From positions 1 to 64,000 of the forward strand of contig OMWI01000004.1 of the NCBI GenBank assembly GCA_900314715.1: a DNA stretch of 64,000 nucleotides, given 5' to 3'. Shown piece after piece: positions 9,401 through 16,500 of this stretch. The notes beneath the pieces were generated by a model, which saw only the letters and a list, made by a program, of their open reading frames with translations, did no database searches and was not told where the DNA came from. The DNA is from an uncultured Prevotellaceae bacterium. GTDB lineage: Bacteria; Bacteroidota; Bacteroidia; Bacteroidales; Bacteroidaceae. The translations under genes were made by a program, and so were the position numbers. Within the stretch, counting starts at the first letter, position 1. Each line of letters begins with the position of its first letter.

Positions 9401-10397
9401 CGCTCGTATAATAGACCGTCGCACCGTTGTCGGAAGCTGCCAGCAGCGTGCCCGCATTGAAACTCTGGTAGTCCGCGTTCCACAGACGCAACTGCTTCAT
9501 CACCTCGTTGCGCAGAGGGTCGTCGTTGGTCAGGTACGTCTTTCCGTCCTGTGCCAGCATACATTTGTAGCGGACACCATACTCATTGATTTCGTAGCCC
9601 GACGGTTCGTAGCTGATGAGACGGTCCTTCACGGCAGACCACACGCCGCTGTTTCTATAGTCGTTCAAGCTCGAGCTCGACACACGGACGAGCGCGTTGG
9701 GCGACCCCTCGAACATATTGTCCCAGATGCGCTTCACGGCAGTCGGAGGCATCGCTTCCCAATGGTTGTCGCCACTGGTGACGTACTGCATCAAATCGAC
9801 CTTCTCCAGTTGTGGGGCATTGGCAAATGCCCGATGGCCGATAAAGAAATAAGGATTCGAATTGGCTTGGTAGGCAACGGCATCGCAGTCTTGGAAATAG
9901 ATGCGCTTCACCTTCGACTGACCTATAAAGCCGTGGTCGGCGATGCAGCCCAGATGGGTGTGGCTGGTGAAAAAGCCCACCAAGTCGTTCACGATGACCA
10001 CTTCGCCATTGTCAGGCACCGTCTCCTCGTTGATGGAGGCAGCGGTGATATAAGCCTTCTCGGCATTGACGTACCAACCGTCTTCGTTAGGGTACCAGCC
10101 ATAGTCCTTCGGCATGTGGACGCTCATGTTGAAGAAACGCGTGTAGTTGTTCACCGTGATGTAGGTATATTTCACACCCTTGTAGAAATAGGTGTAGTCA
10201 GTGCTCGGTGCTTTTTTCGGCACCCTGAGTGCAGTAGTAGTTTTCCCCACGGATTCGGAGGGGACTTCAATAGTTGTGCTATCTATTGGGACTATCGCAT
10301 TTCCCTCGGGGGGCGAAAGGGTTTCTTTCCCCGTGCCCGTAACAGCTATTGTCAGCCACAGCACAAATGTTGTCAAAAATCTTGTTTTCATTTGCAT
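3492..10397 (-). CDS. Giant BspA-like leucine-rich repeat surface protein
   Basis: A 2,301-residue secreted protein (start MQMKTRF; ATG at 10391 is an alternative). A signal peptide (FVLWLTIAVTGTG) is followed by a Pro/Thr-rich linker. Most of the length is BspA-type LRR (LRR_5): repeated blocks with F..C..L..V.LP and I...AF motifs, punctuated by W..YAD.I segments such as WRIYADYI and WSHYADYI. Residues about 515-765 are different: a hydrophobic and helical region (WNVPLIIAEIAITIYTMGAYG, then long amphipathic helices) that interrupts the repeats. The tail VYDLNGHI...NGKKVVIK matches other large secreted proteins in this window and is a candidate type IX secretion signal. BspA proteins are known adhesins; the ligand here is unknown. 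By eye the gene looks richer in G+C than its neighbours. It heads an operon with three small envelope proteins. Confidence 0.85.
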   Translation of the reverse strand: MQMKTRFLTTFVLWLTIAVTGTGKETLSPPEGNAIVPIDSTTIEVPSESVGKTTTALRVPKKAPSTDYTYFYKGVKYTYITVNNYTRFFNMSVHMPKDYGWYPNEDGWYVNAEKAYITAASINEETVPDNGEVVIVNDLVGFFTSHTHLGCIADHGFIGQSKVKRIYFQDCDAVAYQANSNPYFFIGHRAFANAPQLEKVDLMQYVTSGDNHWEAMPPTAVKRIWDNMFEGSPNALVRVSSSSLNDYRNSGVWSAVKDRLISYEPSGYEINEYGVRYKCMLAQDGKTYLTNDDPLRNEVMKQLRLWNADYQSFNAGTLLAASDNGATVYYTSVEGCDADYLKKNDGVARIYNDVGSYYNYKTIAIRRGAFAGSEDLKAIEFYQTNGRNSNSYSDLKICIENGAFRNCSNLKELRLFYYVQDGENHWETLGPDDVVPGNNIFGIPDAVETAGMSEEEVVAARPTINPDFHIIVSPDRYTEFINDPNWRIYADYIRAADYSPSPKSDISKNGLVYGFATTSSGIGDTDQVVYQALSWWNVPLIIAEIAITIYTMGAYGAAEAGDAALIVEAATATEKVSELTTLAHSLQSASISKLRQVLLGLAGKSLKSITTVCGINFSDYAGVEAIDNAIGNLLGSNLITKSGELISQAAVYRLTERNVIYMSQQLWSVFYHTVTAKDGLAAFAKRINEDLTKNFIQRWMYSYYKKAFYEYIEKNQVKGIMRSLVTPGMLAGSYKAFNAIRGDVGGDRFREGMRANILSNIHQVGMVGGQLLTTPNKSLVYHSYLKEVNDTVQYANILCSPNKESRTVGIAKRAFQNKSQLKKVLFKENDGVNSTEMTSTVIAIPDSAFVGCTALETIDLRLRTSSNGTRALGPENFILCGDSILAGLDSTKVSIIIPNERKEDFLEDMMWKKYRRFFTYANTVDSVNYSDYGVDYSFAYKGATQVVEKVMGHKVEHLVAVGATQDEFLSDNGGHLAFFNDIGVWNNYKLDYVKKNAFRRNSLVRDVTFWDVKGWAPFGKTYLDFDITLQDSCFANNSALREVTLLYLRTAGRGQAELLNPSSWELGANYPEPLKPEQIKLGKGVFAGCPNLRLKMTERQMKWFEADSAWAKYKDKFLPCLFYISDKAVKSALSDLRYYATAAKVSPKDDGWIAGAVDWMASSLWWPIYDATQLKAKGFSWLNGRLANNDKIQEFPEFKSFETVGLDYIGGSWFVGDTNLRNIQLPSTIKNISGYAFQYCDLREIEIPAAVTNIGECAFEKNTRLKVVRCLGTTPAKLEGDSRTTFGWWDSSGIGSPRTQVAEGFRIYVPATAVNDYKQAWSHYADYIVSDTELPVIHHVKTTDVGQLAEKLGLQTIMDGNYLMGLAGNYQKYDSLVVEGPLNGIDIGVLRFMAGADVNNSDPTSGRLRYLNLYGAELKQDKVHPYQCHGPNDFIDADNQTGDYMFYFCDQLETVILPKSATYIQESCFEHATHLKRLVVGDKTTGYDDEITRYVTGLDELVFLTEKGAHSDAWGGLMNYDSWEVPINAVYVPYSQVSYYMNEPALTQYANTITAPFKDDEALYAFARKGHFFPSEYSQLKNINGILEGSSVRTFDELRNFQNITDLGSALANCTSLQRVSLPDSLKSIGYDAFRQCVSLDSIYIYTDSIPTLESGAFRDLPASFKIFVPRKLAKLYRTKWAEYADHIVGDISHYSEDVIEITTTNYGQVADKLGLTVERKLYSDGETKYVRGVYGNMSHIQRLKINGPISGEDFAVLRFLAGYSGWKDARNISAPLYELDLYDAQVVKSNAIIAEDRWFATDDKVKENDVLPPFALRRAYNLKTLILPKTLKKIDTRSLMECEALETVVIGDDIETINWSAFDDDASLTRMYLLAKKKPKMDMDNFLWRNLCNNYNPTFDAFYVLPSLYKEYIRDDAYVGSSWQRTNNISTGLFSDDDNFLTFASHAAATIDDMRRITSVDGWFKGNTVVTDLTPLRYTLINALRTEDMQPLTQLERIAMPMTLTEIGDESFSKAKTLRYVDLQESNSPELVNSLKNGGLQRIGLTERTLVYVPTEYGETDEVNVAVGNNMTNFSANTIRLYDGVDYVMPYGISAKKVENTRMLSRSEVPYTVCLPYPLDIPEGAVVYRLKSLRSNELVFTETDKTTMEAGQPYLVRSTGDINLNTDKQTELQADNKIWSDQQSVTDYTLRGTFKVIRNKEANELGAYVLQSDGKWHAVLTETDEYRSAHVPAYRCYLLQNRTPGARSISMQLDDSTTDIDRIRTIDSNGTERVYDLNGHIINSNAKGIVIKNGKKVVIK

Positions 10398-10454
10398 CAG
10401 AATAGTTTTTTATTGTCTTTCGAAATTCTCTGCTAATTTAATAATTTTCTTAAA

Positions 10455-10646
10455 TTAATACTGAGGATAAGCCCAAAAACTTTCAGAATTGTTGCGCAGG
10501 AATGCCCACTCTGCGCAGAAAATGCGATTTTGTGTAAAGATGCGTTGGATGGAAGAGCATGCCCCATTGGTGGCATCGTCATCTATGCTTGGGTGCAACG
10601 AAGGGTTCTCATTAAGTGAAGAGCAATCATTTTTCACTTTTATCAA
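10455..10646 (-). CDS. Possible small ORF overlapping the end of the AraC-type gene
   Basis: A 63-codon reading frame that starts inside the last 20 bp of the upstream regulator gene and ends QNRIFCAEWAFLRNNSESFW and AYPQY. It contains four Cys and several Trp/Phe residues, no signal peptide and no domain I recognise. The overlap would allow translational coupling. Against it: no ribosome binding site, no codon-bias evidence beyond its open length, and no known relatives. Otherwise the 229 bp between the two flanking genes hold nothing recognisable. Confidence 0.25.
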   Translation of the reverse strand: MIKVKNDCSSLNENPSLHPSIDDDATNGACSSIQRIFTQNRIFCAEWAFLRNNSESFWAYPQY

Positions 10647-11328
10647 TTAATGTCTGCGATTGTCGATATTGCAACGGAGTGATACCGAGTCGGCGTTTTA
10701 CCTCTGTCTGAAAAGTGCGACGACCACCAAAGCCAGCCTCTGCTCCCACGGCTTCAATGGTCCAATGAGGTTCCTCACGCAATAGTCGACAGGCCAACAG
10801 AAAACGCTTCTCATTGAGATAATCGCCCAAACTGGAATATCTTTCGTTACTTTTGAACAGTCCGCCAAGTCGTCGTTGAGTCAGTCCAAGCGACTTAGCC
10901 ATTGTTTTCAGTGTCAAGTTGGAATCGGTGAAAAGGCGTGTTTCATCCATTTTCTGGTCTATCCACGCCATTAATACTTCATCAGACATGTCAGCAGTCT
11001 GTATGATGTTTTCACGGTGCTGATGGGTTTGTTCGCGTAACAATGTCACCTCATCCATAGTACTAAGTCTCAACTGCTCAGCCAATTCTTCTTGTTGACG
11101 TTGTAACGTCTCAATCATCTCCTTCTGTTCCTCCAACTCACTTCTCTGTTCCTCCAGTTCACTACGCTGTATCTTGTTCTCTTCGAGTAATGTGTTCTGA
11201 TTCTCCAACAACTTTATATTGGTAGAGATAATCTTCTTGGCACTGTCATTCAGTACCAACATCGTGATGATGAAGGACATCACTAAAACGATGATGATGG
11301 CTGCTATTAGTAGATGTGCTTCTGACAT
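10627..11328 (-). CDS. Membrane-anchored AraC-family transcriptional regulator
   Basis: A 233-residue protein in three parts: one N-terminal transmembrane helix (about residues 6-26, LIAAIIIVLVMSFIITMLV), a long coiled coil (about 30-110, with QRSELEEQRSELEEQ), and a C-terminal AraC-type HTH (about 130-225). The HTH has the expected second-helix region ending GFGGRRTFQTEVKRRLGITPLQYR. There is no periplasmic sensor or phosphoacceptor domain, so it resembles the cytoplasmic output half of Bacteroidetes hybrid or TPR-AraC regulators reduced to an anchor. Its position upstream of the co-oriented BspA operon suggests, but does not prove, that it controls that operon. Confidence 0.8.
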   Translation of the reverse strand: MSEAHLLIAAIIIVLVMSFIITMLVLNDSAKKIISTNIKLLENQNTLLEENKIQRSELEEQRSELEEQKEMIETLQRQQEELAEQLRLSTMDEVTLLREQTHQHRENIIQTADMSDEVLMAWIDQKMDETRLFTDSNLTLKTMAKSLGLTQRRLGGLFKSNERYSSLGDYLNEKRFLLACRLLREEPHWTIEAVGAEAGFGGRRTFQTEVKRRLGITPLQYRQSQTLIDKSEK

Positions 11329-11696
11329 ATACCTAAATTCTGCAACACTATATTAAATATTCTTTATATGTTCCTGACCAACAAAAAGGTGTTCAGGATT
11401 ATGCCATGTCAGATTTGTCACTCACCTTAGTGTTGCAATTAAAACAAGTAAAAATCATCCACGACATGGCAAAGGTAAGCATAAAAATTGAGATAAACAC
11501 TCCCTTTGTAGGAATATTTCATGTGAGAGGGCTGTTTTCTCGTTACGTTGATTTCTTTATCGACGAAGTGTAGGGACAGCATAGTTATGATTATTCACAT
11601 TTATGTATTTTTATTCGCAATTAAAGTACGATTATTGTAATTTCGCCATGACCTCCCCTGTTTTTTAACTAAACATTTTATTATCAATGAATTGTG
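11329..11696. other. Intergenic region upstream of the AraC-type gene
   Basis: AT-rich sequence without a credible gene. It must contain the promoter of the AraC-type gene. One isolated copy of the word GACCTCCC at about 11650 belongs to the vocabulary of the inverted array that follows. Confidence 0.4.
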
Positions 11697-11952
11697 TTTT
11701 TCAAGACCTCATGTAAGACCTCACCTAAGACCTCACCTAAGACCTCACCTAAGACCTCACCTAAGACCTCCCGTTGCTCATGGATAAATATTCAAAAAAG
11801 AGATTGATGAAGTATTCGTTTATGGCAATTGAAATGAGCGAGTACGAGAATGAACAACCGAAGATGAAGGCAACATAACGGGAGGTCTTAGGTGAGGTCT
11901 ATGTGAGGTCTATGGGAGGTCTTAGGGGAGGTGTTACATGAGGTCTTGAAAA
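11697..11952. repeat. Long inverted array of the word AAGACCTCACCT
   Basis: The left arm (11697-11775) has six tandem, slightly varied copies of a 12-bp word, AAGACCTCACCT. The right arm (11877-11952) carries the reverse complement word AGGTGAGGTCTT in a similar number of copies. Aligned over about 76 bp the arms differ at only a few positions and share their outer ends (TTTTCAAGACCTCATGTAA) and inner ends (CTCCCGTT), so the DNA or RNA could fold into one long hairpin with a loop of about 100 nt. A further copy of GGGAGGTCTT lies at about 11992. No coding capacity is seen. Confidence 0.85.
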
Positions 11953-12091
11953 TGCTAAATCGTTGACAACAAATGAATTAACCTATATAACGGGAGGTCT
12001 TGCGAAAAATATTAAAATGAAGAATGAAAAATCGGGGAAATTGAAGACACTAAACGGGAAAGCAAGATTGAAATAAGATGTGGGAAGGTAA

Positions 12092-12267
12092 TAAACAGGT
12101 CATTTAGACGACGTAAACGATAGGTTTAGATGATGTAAACGATAGCTTTGTTTGTTATAAACCATTCATCTGTGGCGCACAAATCAATGGTTTATAGCAT
12201 ACAAATCAATGCTTTATAGCGCACAAATCATAAGTTTATTACGCACGAATGACTTTTCTCTTTATTG
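12092..12267. repeat. Tandem 22-bp array, eight units (family member A)
   Basis: Units begin at 12092, 12114, 12136, 12158, 12180, 12202, 12224 and 12246, exactly 22 bp apart. Each is a 5-bp half-site, a 5-bp spacer, an inverted or near-inverted half-site and a 7-bp linker. The best units read TAAAC-GATAG-GTTTA and CAAAT-CAATG-GTTTA; the last unit is degenerate. The array lies 3' of galE and next to the inverted array at 11697-11952. A 22-bp pitch is close to two helical turns, so the sites would face the same side of the DNA. Confidence 0.8.
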
Positions 12268-12314
12268 AAAACTATTTAGCTGAAAGTTGTGAAGCGTAAA
12301 AGTTTTTAGGGCAT

Positions 12315-12350
12315 AAAAAAGTTATCCCCCGACTCACGTCGAGGGATAAC
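12315..12350 (-). terminator. Intrinsic terminator of galE
   Basis: Stem GTTATCCCCCGAC with GTCGAGGGATAAC (13 bp, one mismatch) around TCAC. On the minus strand it is followed by TTTTTT (AAAAAA at 12315-12320). It lies 66 bp beyond the galE stop codon. Confidence 0.85.
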
Positions 12351-12416
12351 GACAACACAAACACAAAATAGCCCGCTCGTAGGCCTCACGGGCTTATATA
12401 CTACTATTATAAGAAT

Positions 12417-13454
12417 TTACATAATGCCGTCTTCGCGCAATTTCAATTGCCATTTCCATGCGCTTGCCAATACATCTTCGAGAGGTGTATCGGCTTTCCA
12501 ACCTAATTCCTTGTTGGCTTTGTCTACGTTGCCCCATACCTTCTCGATGTCGCCTTCACGACGTGGAGCATACGCCCAATTCACTTTCACGCCCGTAGCT
12601 TTCTCGAATCCTTCTACAACTTCGAGTGTACTCAATCCCTTGCCTGTACCGATATTGAAATATTCAATAGGCTCAGTCTCTTGATCGAGTACGCGTTTCA
12701 TGGCAGCAACGTGTGCTTTAGCCAAGTCAACTACGTAGATATAATCGCGAATGCAAGTTCCATCTGGCGTATTGTAGTCGTTACCGAAAATCTTCAGTTG
12801 ACCACGAATGCCGATAGCCGTTTGCGTTACGAATGGAATAAGGTTCATGGGAACGCCATTAGGCAATTCACCGATCAATGCTGATGGGTGTGCGCCAATG
12901 GGGTTGAAGTAGCGCAATACAATCGACTTGATAGGAGCGCCACTATGGATATAGTCGTAGATAATCTCCTCGTTGATTTGCTTCGTGTTTCCATATGGAG
13001 AGAGCGCCTTTTGAATAGGAGCCTGCTCGGTAACAGGAAGGTTCTCGGCAGTTGGTTGACCATAAACCGTACAACTGGATGAGAAGATAATACCCTTAAC
13101 GTCATACTTAGGCATCAGTTCCAACAAGTTGATGAGAGAAACGATGTTGTTGCGATAGTAAAGCAATGGTTTCTCCACACTTTCTCCTACTGCCTTAGAA
13201 GCGGCGAAGTGAATGATACCCGTAATCTGTGGATATTTCTTGAAAACGGCTTCCGTAGCGTCGAAGTCACGCAAGTCAACTTGTTCGAAAGCAGGACGAA
13301 TGCCTGTAATCTTTTCAATTCCATCTACTACTTCAATCTTGGAATTAGAGAGGTTGTCGACAATCACTACGTCGTAGCCAGCCTGTTGCAATTCCACGGT
13401 GGTATGCGAACCGATGAATCCTGTTCCACCTGTAACGAGAATGGTCTGTTTCAT
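12417..13454 (-). CDS. galE: UDP-glucose 4-epimerase
   Basis: A 345-residue cytosolic short-chain dehydrogenase that interconverts UDP-glucose and UDP-galactose for galactose use and surface polysaccharide synthesis. Seen: N-terminal Rossmann NAD motif TGGTGFIGSHT, the SSSCTVYG segment, and the catalytic YGNTK tyrosine/lysine pair (about residues 153-157). The sugar-nucleotide region YFNPIGAHPSALIGE is characteristic of GalE. Length is normal. The gene is set off from the rnf operon by about 100 bp and has its own TAACTTTG -7 box and terminator, so it is probably transcribed alone. Confidence 0.95.
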   Translation of the reverse strand: MKQTILVTGGTGFIGSHTTVELQQAGYDVVIVDNLSNSKIEVVDGIEKITGIRPAFEQVDLRDFDATEAVFKKYPQITGIIHFAASKAVGESVEKPLLYYRNNIVSLINLLELMPKYDVKGIIFSSSCTVYGQPTAENLPVTEQAPIQKALSPYGNTKQINEEIIYDYIHSGAPIKSIVLRYFNPIGAHPSALIGELPNGVPMNLIPFVTQTAIGIRGQLKIFGNDYNTPDGTCIRDYIYVVDLAKAHVAAMKRVLDQETEPIEYFNIGTGKGLSTLEVVEGFEKATGVKVNWAYAPRREGDIEKVWGNVDKANKELGWKADTPLEDVLASAWKWQLKLREDGIM

Positions 13455-13486
13455 ATCTTCTTTTTTGAATAATTGATTACAATGAA

Positions 13487-13494
13487 CAAAGTTA
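13487..13494 (-). promoter_or_regulatory. galE promoter -7 box
   Basis: On the minus strand this reads TAACTTTG, matching the Bacteroidetes -7 consensus TAnnTTTG, 32 bp upstream of the galE start codon. No clear -33 TTTG lies at the usual distance. Confidence 0.6.
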
Positions 13495-13557
13495 TATATA
13501 ATTCGTCAACTTACCATGAATCCATCGTGGATTTTATGTTTAGTTAACGAGTGGAGG

Positions 13558-14157
13558 CTATTCTCCGAACAATCCCCTCAAGCCAGTGTCTACGCCACTA
13601 AAGCCCATAAATGCCAGAGAGAGTAAACCAGCGGTTATCATTACGATGGCCATTCCTTGCATTCCCTTGGGTATCTTCACCAACTCCAATTGTTCGCGAA
13701 TGCCAGAGAAAACTACCAACGCCAATGCGAAGCCCAATGCGGTGGAGAAAGCGTAAACAACACTCTCAATCAGCGAGTAGTCTTTCTGGATAACCAAGAT
13801 GGCAACACCCAATACGGCACAGTTGGTGGTAATCAAGGGAAGGAAGATTCCCAATGCCTGATACAAGGCGGGTGAAACTTTCTTGAGGATAATCTCCACC
13901 ATTTGCACCAATGAGGCAATCACGAGAATGAAAGCCAAGGTCTGCAAGTATTGCAAGCCGTTGGGATTGAGCACGTAGATTTGCACCAGATAGGTAACGA
14001 TGGTGGCAAGAGTCATGACGAAAGCCACGGCTGCACCCATACCTAATGCGGTATCAACTTTCTTGGAAACGCCAAGGAATGGACAGATACCCAAGAACTG
14101 CGACAAAACGATGTTGTTGACGAATATCGCTGAAATGAAAATCAATATATATTCCAT
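13558..14157 (-). CDS. rnfA: Ion-translocating oxidoreductase complex subunit RnfA
   Basis: A 199-residue integral membrane protein, last gene of the rnf operon. RnfA and RnfE are homologous six-helix subunits that form part of the membrane core through which electrons and ions move. Seen: hydrophobic helices throughout, the N-terminal [20 protein letters not shown] signature and the [10 protein letters not shown] motif, whose Cys residues are known iron-sulfur ligands in the family. Length is typical. It follows rnfE by 57 bp. Confidence 0.95.
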   Translation of the reverse strand: MEYILIFISAIFVNNIVLSQFLGICPFLGVSKKVDTALGMGAAVAFVMTLATIVTYLVQIYVLNPNGLQYLQTLAFILVIASLVQMVEIILKKVSPALYQALGIFLPLITTNCAVLGVAILVIQKDYSLIESVVYAFSTALGFALALVVFSGIREQLELVKIPKGMQGMAIVMITAGLLSLAFMGFSGVDTGLRGLFGE

Positions 14158-14214
14158 GATTCTGTCTTGTTATTTTGTTGTTTATTATATTGACAATTTC
14201 ACTTGTCAACATTT

Positions 14215-14805
14215 CTATTTTGTCTTGCCGTTCAATCGATTCATGATGGCAATGAGGAATCCCAAGGAGATGAATGCTCCCGGAGGAAGTACGAAGAGTA
14301 GGATATTGGTGCTTTCTGGCAACAATGTTGTACCGAAGCAAGAACCAGCGCCGAATATCTCTCGAACGGCACCGAGCAATGTGAGCGCCATAGCGAAACC
14401 GATTCCGATACCGATTCCATCGAAGATACTTGCCATAGGTGAGTTCTTACAAGCGAATGCCTCTGCACGACCGAGAATGATACAGTTTACCACAATCAAG
14501 GGAATGAAGATACCCAAACTCTTGTCTATATCGGGCAAGTAAGCCTTGATAACCATTTGCAAAACGGTAACAAAAGCCGCAATTACCACGACGAATACGG
14601 GAATGCGAACCTTATCGGGCGTAATGCTCTTGATGCAAGAGATGACGAAGTTGGTACAAATCAGCACTGCCATCGTAGCAAGTCCCATCGACATACCGTT
14701 AATGGCACTCGTGGTGGTTGCCAACGTAGGACACATACCAAGGAGAAGCACGAATGTAGGATTCTCCTTAACAATACCATTATTTAATATTTTAATGTAA
14801 TTCAT
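14215..14805 (-). CDS. rnfE: Ion-translocating oxidoreductase complex subunit RnfE
   Basis: A 196-residue membrane protein homologous to RnfA. Seen: NPTFVLLLGMCPTLATTTSA near the N-terminus and VNCIILGRAEAFA in the second half, the two symmetric Cys-bearing helices of the RnfA/RnfE family. It lies 18 bp after rnfG and before rnfA in the usual Bacteroidetes order B-C-D-G-E-A. With RnfA it forms the electron path between the cytosolic and periplasmic redox subunits. Confidence 0.95.
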   Translation of the reverse strand: MNYIKILNNGIVKENPTFVLLLGMCPTLATTTSAINGMSMGLATMAVLICTNFVISCIKSITPDKVRIPVFVVVIAAFVTVLQMVIKAYLPDIDKSLGIFIPLIVVNCIILGRAEAFACKNSPMASIFDGIGIGIGFAMALTLLGAVREIFGAGSCFGTTLLPESTNILLFVLPPGAFISLGFLIAIMNRLNGKTK

Positions 14806-14823
14806 GTTTCCTGATGTTTAGAG

Positions 14824-15459
14824 TTAACGTTTTGCCACCTTGTCGGCTTGCTTGGTTGCGCCACTATGAGCGTCTACACCTTTATCTATATATGCGTGAT
14901 ACGCTTGGTTGATGGCTTTCAAGAATGCGCGAGAGGTAATGGTAGAGGCGGTGATAGCATCAATCTCTCCACCATCTTTCTTGACGGTAAGATCCTTGTC
15001 TTTGGGATTCTTTCCGATGATGTCTCCCTTTTGTCCCTTTTGGAACCATTTGTCTGCCTTCGCTCCCAATCCAGGAGTTTCGCTGCTTTGCAAGATGGTA
15101 TATCCCAATATTTCACCTTCAGGACTGAAGCCTACGAGCACCTTGATATTATCAGAGAATCCTAAAGCACTCGTTTCCACGGCAGCACCCAAGTCGTGTT
15201 TTCTTCCGTCTTGCGTACGGTGAATGGTAAAGGTAACTTCCTTTCCGTCGATTTCTTGTTTGATGGTTTCCGTAGAAGTGACGGTCAACTTCTCTCCACC
15301 CATAACTTCCTTGATACCATTGGCAAGCATTTGTTCTGCTTGTTCGGCGATAGGACCTTCGGTGATGTGGTTAACGCCTGCCAGTATTCCACCCATGATG
15401 AGTGCCACACCGACAAGTACCAACACCATATTTAATAATGACGATTCTAATTTTTTCAT
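14824..15459 (-). CDS. rnfG: Ion-translocating oxidoreductase complex subunit RnfG
   Basis: A 211-residue protein with one N-terminal membrane helix (about residues 8-28) and a periplasmic FMN-binding domain. RnfG carries a covalent FMN attached by ApbE to a Thr. The motif DAITASTIT (167-175) fits the loose ApbE consensus, with Thr173 the likely site. A second, C-terminal DAHSGAT (196-202) also looks like an attachment motif, though its third residue is His instead of hydrophobic. The start overlaps the end of rnfD by 4 bp, indicating translational coupling. Confidence 0.9.
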   Translation of the reverse strand: MKKLESSLLNMVLVLVGVALIMGGILAGVNHITEGPIAEQAEQMLANGIKEVMGGEKLTVTSTETIKQEIDGKEVTFTIHRTQDGRKHDLGAAVETSALGFSDNIKVLVGFSPEGEILGYTILQSSETPGLGAKADKWFQKGQKGDIIGKNPKDKDLTVKKDGGEIDAITASTITSRAFLKAINQAYHAYIDKGVDAHSGATKQADKVAKR

Positions 15460-16472
15460 TTCTTGTCCTCCTTGTTATTAGCTGGTACTTCACCAAAACG
15501 CTTTGGCTTGATGTATGAGTTGATGAGCGGCGTAAACGCATTCATGATAAGGATGGCGAATGACATTCCCTCTGGATAGCTACCCCAGTTACGGATGACA
15601 ACGGTAAGGAAACCGATGGCAACACCATAGATTAACTGTCCTTTAGGTGTCATTGGAGAGGTAACGTAATCAGTTGCCATGAAAATCGCACCTAACATCA
15701 AACCACCGCTAAACAATACTTGGAAAGGATTGGCGTATGTGGGCGAAGCCAAATGCAACAAACCGCTGAATACAAATACCGTTGCGAGAATGGAGATTGG
15801 AATGTGCCAAGTGATAATCTTCTTGTAGAGCATGTAAATCAATCCGATAATCAAGGCAAGTGCACAAACTTCACCGATGGTTCCTGCACCTAAGCCATTG
15901 CTCACATTACCTAACAGCATGTCAATGGCTGATGGCATTTGTTCGAGATACGACGTGTCGCCCGTCTTAATGGCGAGTTTCATCAAGCTCAATGGCGTTG
16001 CGCCAGTTTGTGCGTCAACATAACTTGTGAATTGTCCAGCAACAGGCCATGATGTCATGGCTGCAGGGAAACTTACCAATAGGAAGCAACGACCTACCAA
16101 TGCGGGATTGAAAGGATTGCATCCCAATCCACCGAAGGTCATCTTACCGATGCCAATGGCAACGAGTGCTCCGACGATAATCATCCAAATGGGGAAGTTG
16201 CTTGGCAAGTTCATACCCAACAAAAGACCGGTAATGATAGCAGAACCATCCGATAGGGTTGGCTCGGCTTTCAACATATATTTGGTAATCGCCCATTCAA
16301 AAAACATACAGGCGAGAACGCTTGTCAGACAAACCACTACAGAACCCAGCCCGAATAAATAGAACGATACGAGCAAGGCAGGGAGCAATGCGATAAGCAC
16401 TCCGTACATGTTTTTTTCAACACTGTCGGTTCCGTGGGCGTGTGGTGAAAGAGAAACGATTAATTTTCCCAT
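15456..16472 (-). CDS. rnfD: Ion-translocating oxidoreductase complex subunit RnfD
   Basis: A 338-residue polytopic membrane subunit. Seen: LSPHAHGTDSVEKNMYGV at the N-terminus, about nine to ten hydrophobic helices and GLGCNPFNPALVGR. RnfD normally binds FMN covalently through a Thr in a TGATPLS-like motif; here GATPLS is present (about residues 187-192). The C-terminus is hydrophilic. It is separated from rnfC by 28 bp and overlaps rnfG by 4 bp. Confidence 0.95.
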   Translation of the reverse strand: MGKLIVSLSPHAHGTDSVEKNMYGVLIALLPALLVSFYLFGLGSVVVCLTSVLACMFFEWAITKYMLKAEPTLSDGSAIITGLLLGMNLPSNFPIWMIIVGALVAIGIGKMTFGGLGCNPFNPALVGRCFLLVSFPAAMTSWPVAGQFTSYVDAQTGATPLSLMKLAIKTGDTSYLEQMPSAIDMLLGNVSNGLGAGTIGEVCALALIIGLIYMLYKKIITWHIPISILATVFVFSGLLHLASPTYANPFQVLFSGGLMLGAIFMATDYVTSPMTPKGQLIYGVAIGFLTVVIRNWGSYPEGMSFAILIMNAFTPLINSYIKPKRFGEVPANNKEDKK

Positions 16473-16500
16473 TGTTATTTAATTAATTCTTAATTAGGCG

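Noticed and set aside
8610..10436. 608-codon open frame antisense to the giant BspA-like gene
   Set aside because: It is the complement of a codon-biased gene, lacks recognisable domains, and the sense protein has a signal peptide and LRR repeats. It is a shadow frame.
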